Positions 51,000 to 54,071 of a stretch of DNA of 54,071 bases are shown one piece after another. Origin of the DNA: Lentisphaerae bacterium GWF2_50_93 (GTDB taxonomy: Bacteria > Verrucomicrobiota > Lentisphaeria > Victivallales > GWF2-50-93). How positions within the stretch are numbered: position 1 is the first letter of the stretch; each line of letters opens with the position of its first letter. The DNA lies in contig MHBI01000104.1 in assembly GCA_001804815.1 (NCBI GenBank), forward strand, positions 1 to 54,071. Direction: 5' to 3'. Position numbers and translations under genes: made by a program. The notes beneath the pieces are model-generated. The model was not told where the DNA came from. It searched no databases and saw only the letters and a program-made list of their open reading frames with translations.

Positions 51000-53780
51000 A
51001 TGCCTCTGCAACTACATTTTCTAGGATGGCATGAATCGCTTTTAAAGCTTGCAGCGGAAAGGCTTTCCTCTGGGTTCGACGGAGGAATACCCGATATGGG
51101 CCGCATGCTGATCGTTACGCCTACCAGGCAGTCGGGCCACAAGCTCAGGGAAATGCTTGTGCGGAACGCGGCTGAAAGGAAGTCCGGACTGTTTCCTCCT
51201 CGGACAGTAACTCCTGATTTCTTCCTGAAGAACCATGACAGAAGGATAAAAGTCGCGACTGAATATGAAATGATCGCCGCATGGGCGGAAATACTCTCCT
51301 CTTCAGCTTCAGAAAACCTAAGGGCTTTGAAGATAACCGACCGCAAGGACTTTCCATGGATCGTCGGACTCGCCGTGAAATTCTGCGAACTTCGCAATCT
51401 CCTTGCGGAGAACAGCTATATCATCGCGGATGTCGCACGGATGGGGATGACGTGCGGTCTGCAGGAGCCAGAGAGATGGGATGCCCTGGCCAGGCTTGAA
51501 AGATCATATCTGGAGAAGCTGGACAAGGCGGGGCTGAAAGATGCGAATGTCGCAAAAATCGAATCGGACGGATTCTCGGATGAAATAAGGGATATCGAGA
51601 AGATAATCCTGATCGGAGTCTGCGATCCTGTACAGCTTGTCCTCGGCAAACTTAAGAATATCTCGCAGAAGAAGGATGTGGAGATATGGGTTTATGCGCC
51701 AGAGGATATGAGCGAAAGATTTGACGGGTGGGGATGTCCGATCCCTGAAAAATGGGAGAATGCGGAGATAGATTTCCACGGGCACGAGGAGAGGATAAGG
51801 CTTGCCGGAAATCCTGAAGCCCAGGCCGAGGACATTGTTAAAATACTTTCCGAAGGCAGGAAGGTGCTGTCTACTGCCGACGTGGCAGTTTCCGTGCTGA
51901 ATGAAAATCTGGTGCCGTATGTTGAAAAGACGTTCATGGATACCGGCGTCAGGACATTCAATCCGGCGGGGGACCTGGTTTCCAGCACGTCCATCTTCCA
52001 TCTTCTCCAGAGCTTCTCGGATCTTGTAGAACAGGAGAACTACGAGGCTTTTGCGAAATTCGCACGCAACCCTGACTTCCTGTGCCGGCTTGCCTCGGAA
52101 AGTGCGGATTTCTCGCCTTTGGATTTCCTGAAGGAGCTGGATGTGTACCAGAACAGGCATCTGCCTGAGAAGCTTGCCGACCTGGAACACGCCGAACATA
52201 AGAACCTTAAAATCGCGTATTCCAGGATTCATGCCCTGATCAGGGAGTTCAAGAAGATTCCATTAACCTCGTTTGTCAGGAAATTCCTCTCAGAAACATT
52301 CAAGTCCAGGGAACTTGATCCTGAAAAGGAAAGTTCGATGAAATTCATCAGCACCGCGGAACTTGTCAAGGACATGCTTTCCGAACTGGAGAAATCATCC
52401 ATCGAATCCATCAGGCTGGCTCCTTCGGAAAAGCTGCGCCTCTTCGTGCACATCCTGGAGAAGCAGAGGATTTATCCGGAACATGAATCCGACATGCTGC
52501 CATTGCAGGGCTGGCTTGAACTTCCATGGGAAAAGGCTGAATCCCTGATCGTGGCGGGGATGAACGAAGGATATGTGCCGGAATCGGTCATAGGTGATAT
52601 TTTCATTCCAGACCTTCCGCGCGAAAAACTCGGCTTGAAGAACAACCGGCGCCGTTTCGCCAGGGACGTCTACGTAATGACCTCGATAATAGAATCGCGG
52701 AAGAACGGAAAGCTTTACTGCATCGCCGGCAAGACGGATGTTTCCGGGGAACCGCTGAAGCCTTCCCGGCTTTTCTTCCTCTGCCCTTCGGAGATCCTGG
52801 TTCAAAGGACAGAGACGCTTTTCGGGACTCCTGACGACAAGAAGCTCAGACCTCTTGCCGGCACTTTCCAATGGAAGCTCAAAGTCCACGAAAAGAAAAT
52901 TCCAGCCACCTTGTCGGTGACCGATTTCAGGAACTACCTGAACTGTCCGTTCCGCTTCTATCTCAAGAAGGTCATGAAGATGCAGGAGGTCGACGACAGG
53001 AAGACTGAGATGGACCAGCTTGTATTCGGCGAAGTATGCCACAAGGTCCTTGACATGTTCGCCAAGGACGAAAAGCTGAGAAGCTCCAGGAATGCCGAGG
53101 AGATCAAGGTCTTCGTGCAGGTCGAATCACAGCGGCTTCTGGAGGACATCTACGGGAGGCATCTTTCGCTTTCCCTGATGATCCAGCTGGAGAACATAAA
53201 GCAGCGTCTTGCGAAGTTCGCAGAGGTGCAGGCGGAACAGAACGCGGCAGGCTGGGAGATAATATCCTCGGAATACAGTCTCGGGGCAGGGAAGGGCGTT
53301 GAATTCTGCGGAGCTGTCATAAAAGGTAAGATCGACAGGATTGAAAGGCATTCCGACGGCACCATGAGGATCATAGACTATAAGACGAGTGACAGCCCTG
53401 ATTCGCCCAGGGAGACACATCTGCGGGGCGTATACGATGGAACTCCTGAATATTCGGTGGTAGGGCACGGCGACAGGAAGAAGAGCTGGGCTGACCTACA
53501 GCTTCCTCTCTACCAGATTCTTCTGCGCAGGGAGAAGGATTTCGCAGGTGAAAAGATAATCTGCGGCTATTTCAATCTTCCGAAATCAGTGCTTGAGACG
53601 GGTATAAGGCCATGGGACGACATGGAGGAAAATTATCTCGCGGATGCCGAGACATGCGCAAAAGGCATTGTTGAAGATATCAGCAGTGGAAAGTTCTGGC
53701 CTCCGAGAAAGGTCAAGTACGACGATTTCGAAAAGATATTTCTGGGCGTTCCTCTGGAATCGGTGGAGGAGTTCAAGTGA
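51000..53780 (+). CDS. AddB-like protein with C-terminal PD-(D/E)XK nuclease domain
   Basis: The 926-residue protein begins with a degenerate helicase-like part: 'MLIVTPTRQSGHKLREML', 'KIILIGVCDPVQLVLGKL' and 'ESLIVAGMNEGYVPES', without a Walker A lysine motif, as in AddB. The C-terminal PDDEXK_1 domain starts at 'LSVTDFRNYLNCPFRFYLKK' and has 'GKIDRIERHSDG', 'RIIDYKTS' (catalytic Asp and Lys) and 'DLQLPLYQ'. The four-cysteine iron-sulfur staple of many AddB proteins is not seen. AddB works with AddA to process DNA ends, but no addA is in the window. The start at 51000 follows GGA and a short-period repeat. Confidence 0.82.
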   Translation: MPLQLHFLGWHESLLKLAAERLSSGFDGGIPDMGRMLIVTPTRQSGHKLREMLVRNAAERKSGLFPPRTVTPDFFLKNHDRRIKVATEYEMIAAWAEILSSSASENLRALKITDRKDFPWIVGLAVKFCELRNLLAENSYIIADVARMGMTCGLQEPERWDALARLERSYLEKLDKAGLKDANVAKIESDGFSDEIRDIEKIILIGVCDPVQLVLGKLKNISQKKDVEIWVYAPEDMSERFDGWGCPIPEKWENAEIDFHGHEERIRLAGNPEAQAEDIVKILSEGRKVLSTADVAVSVLNENLVPYVEKTFMDTGVRTFNPAGDLVSSTSIFHLLQSFSDLVEQENYEAFAKFARNPDFLCRLASESADFSPLDFLKELDVYQNRHLPEKLADLEHAEHKNLKIAYSRIHALIREFKKIPLTSFVRKFLSETFKSRELDPEKESSMKFISTAELVKDMLSELEKSSIESIRLAPSEKLRLFVHILEKQRIYPEHESDMLPLQGWLELPWEKAESLIVAGMNEGYVPESVIGDIFIPDLPREKLGLKNNRRRFARDVYVMTSIIESRKNGKLYCIAGKTDVSGEPLKPSRLFFLCPSEILVQRTETLFGTPDDKKLRPLAGTFQWKLKVHEKKIPATLSVTDFRNYLNCPFRFYLKKVMKMQEVDDRKTEMDQLVFGEVCHKVLDMFAKDEKLRSSRNAEEIKVFVQVESQRLLEDIYGRHLSLSLMIQLENIKQRLAKFAEVQAEQNAAGWEIISSEYSLGAGKGVEFCGAVIKGKIDRIERHSDGTMRIIDYKTSDSPDSPRETHLRGVYDGTPEYSVVGHGDRKKSWADLQLPLYQILLRREKDFAGEKIICGYFNLPKSVLETGIRPWDDMEENYLADAETCAKGIVEDISSGKFWPPRKVKYDDFEKIFLGVPLESVEEFK

Positions 53781-53885
53781 AGAGGACAGAAGACAGATGA
53801 GAGAAGACAGAGGTCGGTAATCTGTAATCCGTTTTCGGTTTGTAAAAGGAAAGAAGAATTAAGAAATTATCAAAAGGAATTATTC
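53781..53885. other. Short-period degenerate repeat after the AddB-like gene
   Basis: 53785-53835 alternates AGAAGACAGA/AGAGAAGACAGAGG and GTCGGTAATCTGTAATCCG-type words. No gene is seen. Confidence 0.45.
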
Positions 53886-53985
53886 TGCGAATTGCAAAAT
53901 TCGCACATGGAGTGCGGCAATTTATTGCCGCCTTGCTCAGCGAAATTAATTTCGTTATTAAAGGCGGCGATGAATCGCCGCACTC
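53886..53985. repeat. Cluster of palindromes (REP-like element)
   Basis: TGCGAATT-GCAA-AATTCGCA (53886-53905) comes first. A ~76-base inverted repeat follows: 53910-53934 and 53961-53985 are complementary at ~21 of 25 positions. Each arm is itself a palindrome (GCGGC..GCCGC), and the perfect CGAAATTAATTTCG (53941-53954) lies between them. Confidence 0.85.
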
Positions 53986-54071
53986 GTGCGCCTGTGAGGC
54001 GCACATCACTGGGAGGTGAAAGTCCTCTCCAGACATACGATCTCCGGTCTGTATCTGAACGTAACTGCGTT
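53986..54071 (+). mobile_element. 5' end of a probable group II intron
   Basis: GTGCGCC at 53986 fits the GUGYG start of bacterial group II introns. It is followed by the pairing GGCGCAC and the signature GGAGGTGAAAGTCCTCTCC, then CTGAACGTAACTGCG, all typical of domain I. It begins directly after a GC-rich hairpin, the insertion context of class C introns. The rest, including any reverse transcriptase, is outside the window. Confidence 0.68.

Overview
The window looks like a chromosome segment from the PVC superphylum, most likely Lentisphaerota or a close relative. This is inferred from gene content only. The markers are prepilin-like proteins with an H-X9-DG C-terminus beside sugar-responsive regulators, a GntR-LacI hybrid regulator, lipid A synthesis (LpxB, so a Gram-negative envelope), a sulfatase, several glycoside hydrolase families, and a cluster in the same order as Akkermansia Amuc_1102 to Amuc_1098.

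Layout. 1-9.7 kb is a carbohydrate-use region: the end of a large hydrolase-like protein, a GntR-LacI regulator overlapping a prepilin-like gene, a GH28-like beta-helix protein, then on the other strand a GHL10 protein and a membrane-anchored SGNH hydrolase, followed by an aldo/keto reductase with ferredoxin-type clusters and a second prepilin-like gene. 9.9-15.2 kb holds envelope and lipid genes: lpxB, nnr, acpS, a FabF-like synthase, an acyl carrier protein and a decayed GT2 glycosyltransferase. 15.3-25.5 kb is a six-gene type IV pilus-like cluster (Amuc_1102-like, PilM-PilN fusion, Amuc_1100-like, Amuc_1099-like and two secretins) closed by a strong terminator. 25.6-28.8 kb has a tandem FabZ-like gene, miaA, a single-domain response regulator, an isochorismatase-like hydrolase and tRNA-Glu(UUC) with a partly duplicated tail.

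29-32.6 kb is a GH116-LacI operon whose promoter overlaps a 24-bp palindrome, the likely operator. 32.6-38.9 kb has a GH114 remnant, a complete branched-chain amino acid ABC transporter (livF, G, M, H, K), trpA and a HIT protein. 39.0-42.7 kb is the most unusual part: a self-contained three-gene operon of a HEAT-repeat membrane protein, a lipoprotein-like protein and a radical SAM/SPASM enzyme. The first two proteins appear to share a domain centred on a Thr-Cys-Tyr motif. 42.7-46.9 kb holds a peptide-binding lipoprotein, rmuC and a coiled-coil membrane protein.

47-51 kb is accessory and scarred: a DinD pseudogene, tandem repeats, a sulfatase with a leaderless-looking promoter, and a small two-gene nucleotidyltransferase module. 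51-53.8 kb encodes an AddB-like protein. The window ends in a palindromic repeat directly followed by what appears to be the 5' end of a group II intron. No CRISPR array, rRNA or intact transposase was seen.
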